Source: a virus. From it: a stretch of 47,991 bases of DNA. The notes below the pieces were generated by a model. The model saw nothing but the letters and a program-made list of their open reading frames with translations. It did no database searches and was not told the origin of the DNA. Shown here piece after piece: positions 27,053-35,502 of this stretch (its first letter is position 1; every line of letters begins with the position of its first letter). The translations under genes were made by a program, and so were the position numbers. The stretch spans positions 1-47,991 of the IMG/VR virus record IMGVR_UViG_3300028581_000071. One strand, 5' to 3'.

Positions 27053-28285
27053 ATGGCATATACAATTGTAAAAACAGATGGTACAGTATTAACAACCATT
27101 CCTGATGGTACAATAAACACTACTAGTACCTCTATTGGTTTACCTGGTAGAAATTACGCAGGTTACGGCGAAACGCTTGACACTAACTTTGTCCATACCT
27201 TAGAAAATTTCGCAGCAAGTACCCCTCCTTCTAATCCATTGAGAGGTCAGCTTTGGTTCAATACGAACAATAGCACATTGTATGTCTGCCCAGCAGACGG
27301 CACTACTTCTGCATCAAACTGGTTATCACTCACTTCAACCTCATCAGGTGGCACGACAACGTTCGGGGCTGTTACAGTAACAGGAAACTTATCGGCTAAC
27401 AATGTGTCAGCATCAAGCAATGTAAGTGCGAACCTCGTCACAACAAATTTTCTTACAGTCAGTGCCAATGCTAACATCGCAAATGCTTCAATCGCTAACG
27501 CAAACGTAACTACACTTCTAACCGTTGCAAATATTACTTCCGGTAGCCAGACTACTGCTGGAAATTTGACAGGTGGATGGACTGTTAATGGTTCTGTCAC
27601 TGGTAACTCTCTTGTAGTCATTAATGGTAACTTAGCGATCAGTAATTCGGCCGGCGCCAATCTTTACGGTATCAAGACTGACAGATACATGTGGGCAAAC
27701 GGAGTCGCGATCTCGTTCTCAGGAACGTACAGTAACGCAAACGTTGAAGCATTCCTCCCTACTTATGTAGGAAATGTAGGCTCATCTGGCGGCGCAACAG
27801 TATTTAATGGTAGAACATTATCTGCTGGGGCAAACACTACTACCGGTTCCATCACTGGTAATTGGTCACTAACGACTGGCTCACGCCTCAACGCTACTTA
27901 TGCTGATTTGGCCGAACGCTTCGCTGCTGATGACACATATGATGCAGGCACGGTCGTTCAACTCGGTGGCACTAACGAGATCACTGCTGTTCAATTTGAA
28001 CTGTCAGAAGATGTATTCGGTGTTATCTCTGAAACTGCTGCTTACTTGATGAACTCTGCTGCAGGCGATGATGACACGCACCCTGCGGTTGCTGTTTCAG
28101 GTCGCGTACCAGTTAAAGTGCAGGGTTCTATTAAGAAAGGTGATCGTCTTGTTAGCGCAGGCATCGGGGTTGCTCGTGCCGCTAAGGCAGGTGAAGCATC
28201 GCCGTTCAACGTGATCGGAAGAGCATTAGAAGACAAAAATGATGAGGGCATCGGATTTGTCGAAGCCTTCGTGTCAATTAATTAA
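27053..28285 (+). CDS. Tail fibre-like protein with conserved C-terminal domain
   Basis: The first 85 residues repeat the N-terminal module of the protein at 23514 (TDGTVLTTIPDGTIN, GLPGRNYAGYGE, TNFVHTLENFA, LRGQLWFN). The middle is an Asn/Ala/Thr/Val-rich shaft. It shares a second element with the other fibre (YGIKTD.YM.ANGVA.SF.GTY.NANV near residues 204-232). The C-terminal 125 residues begin at TYADLAERFAADDTYDAGTV and include GVISETAAYLMNS, a GRVPVKV strand and KGDRLVSAGIGVA. This C-terminal unit is known from many phage fibres and resembles domains that are clipped or act as trimer-folding tips; whether it self-cleaves is not visible from sequence. Confidence 0.85.
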   Translation: MAYTIVKTDGTVLTTIPDGTINTTSTSIGLPGRNYAGYGETLDTNFVHTLENFAASTPPSNPLRGQLWFNTNNSTLYVCPADGTTSASNWLSLTSTSSGGTTTFGAVTVTGNLSANNVSASSNVSANLVTTNFLTVSANANIANASIANANVTTLLTVANITSGSQTTAGNLTGGWTVNGSVTGNSLVVINGNLAISNSAGANLYGIKTDRYMWANGVAISFSGTYSNANVEAFLPTYVGNVGSSGGATVFNGRTLSAGANTTTGSITGNWSLTTGSRLNATYADLAERFAADDTYDAGTVVQLGGTNEITAVQFELSEDVFGVISETAAYLMNSAAGDDDTHPAVAVSGRVPVKVQGSIKKGDRLVSAGIGVARAAKAGEASPFNVIGRALEDKNDEGIGFVEAFVSIN

Positions 28286-28297
28286 TAGGAACGAATA

Positions 28298-29254
28298 ATG
28301 AGTTACGCACAATTTGGTACAATTCAGGCTTCTGATTTCAACACACTAGTTGGAGGGAATCCTACAACTAGTGTGAACACACTCAATGCAGTCTGGGCTA
28401 CTGGAGGTAGTGCTACTGGGTACGGGCAAACTGCACTAGCAAACGTTACGGTTGGACAAACTGTTGCAGCGACCGGGCAGTGGGCTTCGCTAGTAACCAC
28501 TACCGCAAGTGCAGCTTCTCACCAAGGATCATCTATCACTTCGGTAACTGCTCCGGTCTCAGGTGGTACAATCACTTTCTTGTCGGCAATCCCGACCAAC
28601 TTAACAACAATCTACTCTAATAGATTGAACGCTGCGACTCAGGGGTCAACTGCTGTTACTTCCGCTAACCGCGCATCAACTTGGAATTCCAGCATCACTG
28701 CTAACCTTACTGCTACTTTTGCTAACGGTGACGCTGCTCGCTACTTCTTTAATGCGGGTGGACAATTCAAACTCACTTTCAGTCACCCAACCGGTACTAC
28801 GATTGATAACTCACTCAATGCCCTAGCAACTGCTTGCGGCACGATTGTGCTTTCGGCCCCTACAAGCGGAACTATCACGGTTGCTACTAAATCATTCAAC
28901 GGTGTAACTAAGGTCGCTGGTACCGGCACCGTAAACACGCTCGAACAGAACCTCGGATATTATGCTTGGAACACTTCTAACGTAATATTATTCAAACAGT
29001 TAGTCGCTTCTGCCCCTGTGGGATATACCAACACCAACATCGGTATCAGCGTAAAGACGAACGGCACGGTTGGGTCTAACGGTGACGTTGGTAACGTGAT
29101 TAACATCTATTGCAATTGGGCAGAACTCAACTCTACTGGATTGACCGCATCAGCAGGTTCAAACTCAATCCTGACAGTACAGTACCCAGAAACAACTAAC
29201 CTAGCAAACACTTGGGGTACGGTAAATCTAGCTGCTTCAGTGTCAGGTTCCTAA
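28298..29254 (+). CDS. Tail/virion structural protein (GTIQASDFN family)
   Basis: This 318-residue protein has features I associate with a recurrent structural family of T4-like phages: an N-terminal GTIQASDFNTLVGG segment, a GYGQTALANVTVGQTV stretch, the HQGSSIT motif near residue 76, and TSANRASTWNSS followed by RYFFNAGGQFKL near residues 147-157. The second half is beta-rich and ends in Ser/Gly. An AGGA site precedes the ATG by about seven bases, and the gene follows the fibre gene after 12 bases, so it is part of the same late transcript. Exact location in the particle is unknown. Confidence 0.75.
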   Translation: MSYAQFGTIQASDFNTLVGGNPTTSVNTLNAVWATGGSATGYGQTALANVTVGQTVAATGQWASLVTTTASAASHQGSSITSVTAPVSGGTITFLSAIPTNLTTIYSNRLNAATQGSTAVTSANRASTWNSSITANLTATFANGDAARYFFNAGGQFKLTFSHPTGTTIDNSLNALATACGTIVLSAPTSGTITVATKSFNGVTKVAGTGTVNTLEQNLGYYAWNTSNVILFKQLVASAPVGYTNTNIGISVKTNGTVGSNGDVGNVINIYCNWAELNSTGLTASAGSNSILTVQYPETTNLANTWGTVNLAASVSGS

Positions 29255-29280
29255 TTTTTTAATCGCAACTCGCATATCCA

Positions 29281-29288
29281 TCTAAATA
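29281..29288 (+). promoter_or_regulatory. T4-type late promoter box (TCTAAATA)
   Basis: TCTAAATA lies 15 bases before ATG 29304, with AGGAG in between. It would drive the run of overlapping genes that begins at 29304. Confidence 0.5.
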
Positions 29289-29303
29289 CTTCTAGGAGAT
29301 ACG

Positions 29304-29618
29304 ATGGATACCAAAACCTTACTTGCAGAGGCGAAAGCCAGATTTAATCATAATTCGGCTAAGGCGTACCTTGCAGAAAAATATAGTGCAAAACTAATCG
29401 TTGCAGAGCAGGGCGGTCTCTGGAAGGCTGACCAATCAACTATTTCGTTCTTATCTAACATGTCCAATGACTACGACGATAGGGTAGTTATGATCGACAC
29501 TTTTCAAAACCCGATACTTGTTGAGCGCAGTGCCCTATTAACTACGCTAAAAGAAGTCTATCGCAGTGTTATGGCTGAATGGTACAATGAGTGGACAGAA
29601 CTTGAGAACAAGAGATGA
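29304..29618 (+). CDS. Conserved small phage protein (104 residues), fibre-linked
   Basis: A CTAGGAG site and a late box stand immediately upstream. The protein is mostly helical, with LLAEAKARFNHNSAKAYL at the start, a central GGLWKAD turn, and a Trp- and Glu-rich helix at the end (SVMAEWYNEWTELENK). It looks like small proteins that accompany fibre genes in T4-like phages. I cannot name a function with confidence; an assembly role is possible from position. Its stop overlaps the next start (ATGA), which points to coupled translation with the glycosyltransferase-like gene. Confidence 0.75.
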   Translation: MDTKTLLAEAKARFNHNSAKAYLAEKYSAKLIVAEQGGLWKADQSTISFLSNMSNDYDDRVVMIDTFQNPILVERSALLTTLKEVYRSVMAEWYNEWTELENKR

Positions 29619-30421
29619 CTCGCGGAGCCATTCTATTTGCCTTTAATACTGAGAAATTCAATTACTATGAGATGGCAGAATACACTGCTAGACGCATAAC
29701 GCATTTTCTCGATTTACCTGTGACTATTGTTACGGATGAAGACTCATACCCAGAACAGCCAGACTACGTTTGGGACAACGTGATCAAGGTTGTTCCAGAT
29801 AAGAACAACACTCGTGTTTGGGGTACATGGATCAACAAAGGCAGATGGCAAGCATATGAACTCACCCCGTATGACGAAACCCTGTTGATCGATGTAGACT
29901 ATGTAGTAAATTCAAACAAGCTGTCAACGCTGTTCGACATGTACGATGACTTTATTTGTCACGATACTATTGACTTTCTCATGCAGCCCAATGCTGAACA
30001 AGAGAAGATCAGCTACTACGGCTACAACTCTCTTTGGGCAACAGTGATCGCATTCAAGAAGACTGACAACGCAAAGCGCATCTTTGAATGTATGCAGATG
30101 GTTCAGAACAATTACGAATACTATATGAACCTGCATTCATTTAATACCGGCATCTATCGCAACGACTATGCGTTGACTATCGCTATGGACATCGTCAACG
30201 GGCACCTAACCACTAAGAGCGATTTCATTCCTTGGAATCTAATTCACATCGGAAGCAACACTCAAATTTATAAGAACAATGATGATGAGTTGGACACTGA
30301 GTTTACAGTAACGTTTGACAATTGGCAGCGCGGGAAAGTTCGTAAAGAGTATCTGACCGTTAAAGACATGGACTTTCATGTCATGGACAAAGAACTATTT
30401 GTGGGCATCATCAATGGATAA
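29615..30421 (+). CDS. Predicted GT-A-type glycosyltransferase
   Basis: The 268-residue protein has a Rossmann-like first strand (GAILFAFNTEKF), a second strand with VTIVTDEDSY, and LLIDVDYVV at residues 91-98. The Asp93-x-Asp95 pair after a hydrophobic strand is the usual metal/nucleotide-sugar site of GT-A enzymes. Later features are conserved-looking FNTGIYRND and WNLIHIGS segments. Its start overlaps the previous stop (ATGA), and the next start lies within its last codons, so it belongs to an overlapping cluster with the next three genes. Acceptor unknown; fibre or host-surface glycan is the contextual guess. Confidence 0.65.
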   Translation: MTRGAILFAFNTEKFNYYEMAEYTARRITHFLDLPVTIVTDEDSYPEQPDYVWDNVIKVVPDKNNTRVWGTWINKGRWQAYELTPYDETLLIDVDYVVNSNKLSTLFDMYDDFICHDTIDFLMQPNAEQEKISYYGYNSLWATVIAFKKTDNAKRIFECMQMVQNNYEYYMNLHSFNTGIYRNDYALTIAMDIVNGHLTTKSDFIPWNLIHIGSNTQIYKNNDDELDTEFTVTFDNWQRGKVRKEYLTVKDMDFHVMDKELFVGIING

Positions 30422-31169
30422 GGGTTTTGTCATCATGGCGCAAGGTGACGAATACGTCAAGTGCGCTCAGGCTCTTGAACTCAGCATCAAGCGAGTGATG
30501 CCCGATGCCAATGTGACTATCATCACAACTGACATGCTGCCACACGGTGATCAGTGTCCTGATACAGCATGGAAGCTACAAAACGATTGGCAAGTTTATG
30601 AAGCTAGTCCATATGAATATACTATCAAGCTAGAAGCAGATATGTTTATTCCACGTTCTATTGACTATTGGTTTGACGCTCTCGCTGATCGTGACGTTGT
30701 TATTTGTACACGAATGAAGAACTTTATGCAAGAAGATTCTACTGTTACTTTCTATCGTAGATTCATTCTTGAGAACAGTCTACCTGATACGTACAACGGA
30801 ATCACTTACTTTAGGAAATCCCCTGCAGCCCAGCAGTTCTTTGAGACCACTAGAACTATCTGGGAGAATTGGGAAGACTTCCGCAAGACGATGAAGTGTA
30901 ACGTTGATGAACTTGCTACCACCGATTGGGTATATGCAATCGCATCTCATGTGATAGGTGTTGAGAAAACTACATTACCTCAATTTGAGCCAATGGCAAT
31001 GGTGCACATGAAGCAGTACATCAACAATACACCTTCGGAAGACTGGACTAAGACATTTGCGTGTGAGATATTACCTCATACTATCAGAGTCAATACGATA
31101 CCGCAACTGTATCCGTTTCACTATCATATGAAGCATTTCGCTGACACTATTTTGGAGAAGCTAAGATGA
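30414..31169 (+). CDS. Predicted GT-A-like glycosyltransferase, second of cluster
   Basis: ATG 30414 overlaps the end of the previous gene by eight bases; an upstream in-frame TTG at 30378 is inside that gene and unlikely. The 251-residue protein begins with GFVIMAQGDEYVKCAQALE, has a second strand ANVTIITTDML, and shows YTIKLEADMFIP at residues 69-80, where Glu74-x-Asp76 takes the DxD place. NGITYFRKS and VDELATTDWVYA resemble the acceptor-side motifs of GT-A enzymes. It is weakly similar in plan, not in detail, to the preceding enzyme. The next gene overlaps its stop (ATGA). Confidence 0.65.
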   Translation: MDKGFVIMAQGDEYVKCAQALELSIKRVMPDANVTIITTDMLPHGDQCPDTAWKLQNDWQVYEASPYEYTIKLEADMFIPRSIDYWFDALADRDVVICTRMKNFMQEDSTVTFYRRFILENSLPDTYNGITYFRKSPAAQQFFETTRTIWENWEDFRKTMKCNVDELATTDWVYAIASHVIGVEKTTLPQFEPMAMVHMKQYINNTPSEDWTKTFACEILPHTIRVNTIPQLYPFHYHMKHFADTILEKLR

Positions 31170-31510
31170 GTGATAACAATGAAGAAATGTTCATTTGGGA
31201 AGCTCCGATCATCGAAAAGCCCGAATTCAGGCTTTATTATGATGACTTAGGTTCTGTTATATGCTATACTGGTGAAAAGCTATTAGAAGGTAATTACATC
31301 GTTATCGATGCTCTGGCATTTGCTGAGGGTAGACATGACGTAAGAGTAGTTGACGGAAGGATAATCAAAGATGCTCCTAACGCAACTATCATTAGATTGG
31401 TGCCTAGCACAGAAGGGACTCTGTGTGCGGCAGAAGACTTAAGCGTTGTCGTCAGCGAAGACGACGACATTGAAAAACAGTATTGGAAACTTGCAGTATA
31501 TGAACTCTGA
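31166..31510 (+). CDS. Small acidic protein of the glycosyltransferase cluster (114 residues)
   Basis: The start overlaps the previous stop and the next start lies inside its last codons, so it is translated together with predicted glycosyltransferases. The protein is acidic. A FRLYYDDLGSVICYTGE strand pair comes near residues 21-37, then YIVIDALAFAEGRHDVRVVDG, and the last 20 residues are very acidic (SEDDDIEKQYW). No catalytic motif is visible. I do not recognise the family, though the FRLYYD....V..YT pattern gives it the look of a small beta domain. Confidence 0.75.
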   Translation: MSDNNEEMFIWEAPIIEKPEFRLYYDDLGSVICYTGEKLLEGNYIVIDALAFAEGRHDVRVVDGRIIKDAPNATIIRLVPSTEGTLCAAEDLSVVVSEDDDIEKQYWKLAVYEL

Positions 31511-32447
31511 TGATATAATTGATGTAGCTGACTTAGATTGTGTATATCTAAGTTATGACGAACCCCAGAAAGAAGAATTCTGGTTAAAGATTAAGAACAT
31601 GTGTCCCTGGGCTGTTAGAGTAGACGGGGTCAAAGGTTCGGACGCCGCACACAAAGCAGCAGGTGAAGCGTCTACCACTGAACGCTTCATTCTCATTGAC
31701 GGCGATAACATGCCCGATGAGAACTTCTTTAATCTACAACTAGACTTCACAGACAGAGACCCTAATTATAAGTTAGCACAGTATCGCTGGAGAGCAGTCA
31801 ATGCTATCAACGGACTACGCTACGGTAATGGCGGAATGTCTTCTTGGACAAAGACATATGTTGCTAACATGAAGACGCATGAGACTAGCGACGGAGGCGA
31901 TGCCACAGCAGTTGACTTCTGTATGGATTCCTCAGACAATCTATATTGGGCGATGTATGACTGCTACTCTACTACGTATACTAACTACACTCCCTTCCAA
32001 GCATGGCGAGCAGGATTCCGAGAAGGTGTCAAGATGGTACTTGATCGGGGAGCAAAGCCCAGTATAGATGACTTTAAGCAAAGAGTATCTAATCGTAATC
32101 TAAACAATCTCACGATATGGCAAAATGTTGGTATGGATGTAGAGAACGGGTCTTGGGCTATATATGGTGCTAGATTAGGTACATATATGACTATGCTAAC
32201 TGATTGGGACTACAGAGATGTCGCATGGTTCGACAACTTCCCTGAATTATGGGAGAAGCATAGAACGAATCCTATACATTATGCAGAAGAAATAGGTGAA
32301 GAATTGCAAGACAAGTTAGGTCTACCTATCTGCACACTTGATGCAACGCAGTCCAAGTTCTTTAAGCGTCACTACAATGCCGATAAATATAATCTAGGTC
32401 CGCTCGTGAAAGAGATGGATGTCATACGCAAAATAGAAGGATGGTGA
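31500..32447 (+). CDS. Predicted glycosyltransferase-like protein, paralogue of the 1,386-residue protein's C-terminus
   Basis: ATG 31500 overlaps the previous gene by 11 bases; the in-frame TTG at 31446 is inside that gene. The 315-residue protein has VYLSYDEP near residue 15, DGVKGSDAAHKAAGEAS at 42-58, and RFILIDGDNMPD at 62-73. Asp67-Gly-Asp69-Asn70 after a hydrophobic strand looks like a GT-A DxD site. Further on, FQAWRAGFREGVK and TIWQNVGMDVENGSWAIYGA match, in the same order, the last 220 residues of the protein at 39796. The function is probably nucleotide-sugar dependent, but no substrate can be read from the sequence. Confidence 0.65.
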   Translation: MNSDDIIDVADLDCVYLSYDEPQKEEFWLKIKNMCPWAVRVDGVKGSDAAHKAAGEASTTERFILIDGDNMPDENFFNLQLDFTDRDPNYKLAQYRWRAVNAINGLRYGNGGMSSWTKTYVANMKTHETSDGGDATAVDFCMDSSDNLYWAMYDCYSTTYTNYTPFQAWRAGFREGVKMVLDRGAKPSIDDFKQRVSNRNLNNLTIWQNVGMDVENGSWAIYGARLGTYMTMLTDWDYRDVAWFDNFPELWEKHRTNPIHYAEEIGEELQDKLGLPICTLDATQSKFFKRHYNADKYNLGPLVKEMDVIRKIEGW

Positions 32448-32451
32448 CGGA

Positions 32452-33891
32452 ATGTCCCTGCTCAACATAAACCATCGTAAAGCAAAAGTGGGAACTTTTG
32501 ACAACTACCAACAACATTTACAGAATACAAAAGCCGAACTAGATGAGGTAAGTTCTAGCTTTTGCGCGGCAAAATGGAAGCAGGTTACCATGCATCTTCA
32601 GAATGGCATGAATCATAGCTGTCACCATCCAAAGACCCACGTAGTACCAGTAGAAGAAATCAAACGAAATCCTACAGCACTTCATAATAGTGAATATAAA
32701 AAGCAACAGAGAAAAATGATGCTTGAAGGAGAGCGACCGGCTGAGTGTGATTATTGTTGGAAAGTAGAAGACGATGGTAATGGTGCATTGAGTGATCGTG
32801 TTTATAAGAGTGCAGATAGCTGGGCAGCTCCACACATCCAAGACATTGCTGCTAAGCCATGGGATGATAACGTTGATCCTAGCTATGTAGAAGTAAGTTT
32901 TAGTAACGTATGTAACTTTAAGTGTAGCTATTGTGCTCCGCACATCAGTAGCAAGTGGATGGAAGAGATTGAAAAATTCGGACCGTATCCCACAAGCACT
33001 CAATTTAATAATTTAGGATGGCTTAAACAAGAAGGCATGATGCCTATTCCGAACCGAGAAGAAAACCCATACGTTGATGCGTTTTGGGAATGGTGGCCAA
33101 GGATGTATGGCAGTTTACAGCATTTCCGTATTACAGGTGGCGAACCGTTACTTAGTAAAGATACCTTTAAGGTATTGGATTACATCATCGATAATCCTAA
33201 TCCCAATCTTGAAGTTAGTATCAATAGTAATATGAATCCACCCGCTGCAATTTTCAATAAATTTTTAGAAAAAGTAAAGATTATCATTGATGAAAAAAAG
33301 GTTAAGAAATTCAAAATGTTTACTAGTGCAGAGGCGCACGGTAAACAGTGTGACTACATAAGATTCGGCATGAACTACGACATGTGGTTGACAAACATTC
33401 GTCGCATGTACAAAGAAATTCCAGAAATAGATTTCACTGTCATGAGTACATATAACATTCTTAGCCTTACTACGTATAATAAATTTTTGGATGACGTTCT
33501 TGAAATCAAACGAGAATTTGGAAGACATGACAGCGAAAGAAACCCTATGTTGTTAGACATTCCTTATTTACGTTATCCAGATCATCAAGCAGTGTTCATG
33601 CTTGAACCGGAAATGTTACACCTGATATACGATCAAGTAACTCACATGTATCGTAACTTAGAGTACAAAGGATGGTATGGCACTGCTAATAGAGGCTTCT
33701 ATGAGCATGAAGCCGATAAGTTAAAGCGTATATATAACATCATGAAAAATAATCAACACAATGAATTCACTAATGTAAACAGAAAGAACTTTGTTGCTTT
33801 TGTTGATGAGCATGATCGTAGGCGCGGAACCAATTTCCTAGAAACATTCCCTGAACTTGAAGATATGTATAATAGATGGAAGAGATTATAA
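32452..33891 (+). CDS. Radical SAM enzyme with N-terminal cysteine region (twitch type)
   Basis: The radical SAM cluster motif C154-x3-C158-x2-C161 lies in VSFSNVCNFKCSYC, followed by the SAM-binding RITGGEPLLS segment. Before it, the N-terminal 110 residues hold four more cysteines: C38, C57 (NHSCHHP), and C99/C102 (ECDYCW). Such an extra cysteine region is known from twitch-type radical SAM proteins of T4-like phages, where it may hold an auxiliary Fe-S cluster. At 479 residues it has the usual length. It follows the glycosyltransferase-like genes by four bases and precedes the ISGE genes, so a role in making or altering a sugar or peptide modification is plausible. The substrate is unknown. 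Confidence 0.88.
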   Translation: MSLLNINHRKAKVGTFDNYQQHLQNTKAELDEVSSSFCAAKWKQVTMHLQNGMNHSCHHPKTHVVPVEEIKRNPTALHNSEYKKQQRKMMLEGERPAECDYCWKVEDDGNGALSDRVYKSADSWAAPHIQDIAAKPWDDNVDPSYVEVSFSNVCNFKCSYCAPHISSKWMEEIEKFGPYPTSTQFNNLGWLKQEGMMPIPNREENPYVDAFWEWWPRMYGSLQHFRITGGEPLLSKDTFKVLDYIIDNPNPNLEVSINSNMNPPAAIFNKFLEKVKIIIDEKKVKKFKMFTSAEAHGKQCDYIRFGMNYDMWLTNIRRMYKEIPEIDFTVMSTYNILSLTTYNKFLDDVLEIKREFGRHDSERNPMLLDIPYLRYPDHQAVFMLEPEMLHLIYDQVTHMYRNLEYKGWYGTANRGFYEHEADKLKRIYNIMKNNQHNEFTNVNRKNFVAFVDEHDRRRGTNFLETFPELEDMYNRWKRL

Positions 33892-33929
33892 AATATGCGG
33901 GTAGCATTATGTATCAACGCTTGACAGTA

Positions 33930-33937
33930 AATAAATA
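33930..33937 (+). promoter_or_regulatory. T4-type late promoter box (AATAAATA), start-proximal
   Basis: AATAAATA ends five bases before ATG 33943 and no Shine-Dalgarno motif follows it. A TTGACA at 33921-33926 lies just upstream, but it is too close to be a normal -35 element for this box. Confidence 0.5.
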
Positions 33938-33942
33938 GTGAT

Positions 33943-34800
33943 ATGAAAATTGCAGTATTAATCAGCGGGGAATATCGGACTTTTGACTTGGCAAAAAAGT
34001 CTATGGGTTTTTTATATGATGACTGCATTGATGTTTACTTTAGCACCTGGGATCGAACTTATCATCAAAGCCATCGGTTAAAGATAATACATGATGAAGA
34101 AGTTACGTTAGACAGAGTAAAAAACTCATTGGATGATAAACAACTTACTGGGTATTGCTATGAAAGTAGCACTATGTTTAACAAATCTCTAGCAAGATAT
34201 AACAGTAAGATGATTCATCGCTGGCGGCGCGGGCTAGATTTAATAAAATACAGTGGTTTCGAATATGATGCAATCATGATTATTCGTCCTGATATTTATT
34301 TCCAAGAACCTTCAATGAAAATAGAATTGATCATTGAGAGAGTTAAAAATATTGAAAGCAATGTGTTATATTCTGGCTGGCCAATGGGTAATAACTCTCA
34401 AGACGATATAGTATTACTTGGGTCTCCGGCAATCATGCATTCAGCAATTGGCGGGCTTGACATTGATAAGTGGGGGAACGCCGACCAAGGTGATTGGCAT
34501 ACCTGGTTTTGGCAGGATCTGACAGATAGAAATATTATGTTAGCGCAGATTGTCCCTACGGTGCGTTATTGTTTTTGCCGACCCAATGCTACTATTGAAG
34601 ATGATACATTTGAAAAGATTCACGTTAAAAGTAATACTTGGCGATATGCCTTGATTGAACAACAGATAATAGAATATGGTATTAAGCGAGTAAAAGAACT
34701 TTGGCATGACCGTATACTTATTGAGATGGAAGAGTTTTGGATATCACAGGGCAAGCCTCACTGTCAGCTTAGACTTCGGAGCCTGCTAAGTCGACGGTAA
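33943..34800 (+). CDS. ISGE-family glycosyltransferase-like protein A (285 residues)
   Basis: The start reads KIAVLISGEYRTFDLAKKS, followed by IDVYFSTWD near residues 29-37 and YDAIMIIRPDIYF at 108-120. The RPD.YF motif after a hydrophobic strand sits where GT-A enzymes carry DxD. This plan (ISGE.R.F, then a TWD strand, then RPD) occurs in surface-polysaccharide transferase-like proteins of bacteria and phages. A paralogue follows 27 bases downstream. Compared with the structural genes, codon use looks more A/T-rich here (many AAA, ATT and TTA codons), which may mean recent transfer; I did not measure it. Confidence 0.65.
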   Translation: MKIAVLISGEYRTFDLAKKSMGFLYDDCIDVYFSTWDRTYHQSHRLKIIHDEEVTLDRVKNSLDDKQLTGYCYESSTMFNKSLARYNSKMIHRWRRGLDLIKYSGFEYDAIMIIRPDIYFQEPSMKIELIIERVKNIESNVLYSGWPMGNNSQDDIVLLGSPAIMHSAIGGLDIDKWGNADQGDWHTWFWQDLTDRNIMLAQIVPTVRYCFCRPNATIEDDTFEKIHVKSNTWRYALIEQQIIEYGIKRVKELWHDRILIEMEEFWISQGKPHCQLRLRSLLSRR

Positions 34801-34827
34801 TTGAGAAGATTAGGAAGAGAGACTAGT

Positions 34828-35502
34828 ATGATTGAAATTTTTTTATCCGGAGAGTTCAGAACCGGAACCAAATGTGCAGAAAATTGGAAAAAAATACCAA
34901 ACGCAAATATAACACTCTGTGTTGATTCAGCGAGCGTTGACATGGCAAGGTCAGCGTACCCAAATGCCAATGTAGTAGGGTTGGATTGGAAGTTTTACCC
35001 TACTAATAATAATACAAACAAAATATATTATCGTTGGCAGTATTATGCTGCAACGATGAGATTTTCAGACGATCAACTAGTGTTAGTATCTCGACCTGAT
35101 TTATATATTACCGACATCAGTCCGCTTATTCAGCAAATACAGCTTAGTGATGATAAAGTAATGATTAACTATGATGATCAAGTACAAAGTGCCAATGACA
35201 TCATGTTTGTTGTACCGTTTGGTATTTTTAAACGAATTGTAAATGAATACAGCGAATTTTCGGACTTCACTTCGGCGTTTAAATCACATGAATACCTGTA
35301 TTATATTGCAAAGAAATTTGATGCCGTTTTAGCTCCTTATCATGGAAGACTTTATAGGCCCAACATTCCGGATAACGTTGAGATTAACATTCAAACTTTG
35401 ATGTACTATGATCATCTTTACGATAGACGCCGGCGCCTGTTGCTTAAATACCACAGTTTACCTAATGCCACTCAGCTTCTGGGAACAGTTTCACCGTTTT
35501 GA
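34828..35502 (+). CDS. ISGE-family glycosyltransferase-like protein B (224 residues)
   Basis: ATG 34828 follows an AGGAAGAGAG site by about seven bases; an in-frame TTG at 34801 is not preferred. The protein begins EIFLSGEFRTGTKCAENWKK and shows LVLVSRPDLYITD at residues 84-96, the same two landmarks as its upstream neighbour (ISGEYRT and IRPDIYF). It is shorter and ends in an Arg-rich helix (YDRRRRLLLKYH). Its last 41 bases overlap the 3' end of the convergent dehydrogenase gene. The pair probably arose by duplication followed by wide divergence. The function is probably sugar transfer, not proven. Confidence 0.6.
   Translation: MIEIFLSGEFRTGTKCAENWKKIPNANITLCVDSASVDMARSAYPNANVVGLDWKFYPTNNNTNKIYYRWQYYAATMRFSDDQLVLVSRPDLYITDISPLIQQIQLSDDKVMINYDDQVQSANDIMFVVPFGIFKRIVNEYSEFSDFTSAFKSHEYLYYIAKKFDAVLAPYHGRLYRPNIPDNVEINIQTLMYYDHLYDRRRRLLLKYHSLPNATQLLGTVSPF

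Noticed and set aside
30378-30413. Upstream TTG starts (30378, and likewise 26041, 31446, 34801, 44627)
   Set aside because: Each adds residues lying inside the preceding gene or promoter, while an ATG with overlap coupling or a ribosome site lies just downstream.
33921-33937. Sigma70 promoter from TTGACA at 33921
   Set aside because: No suitable -10 element lies 16-18 bases downstream; the AATAAATA late box explains the site better.
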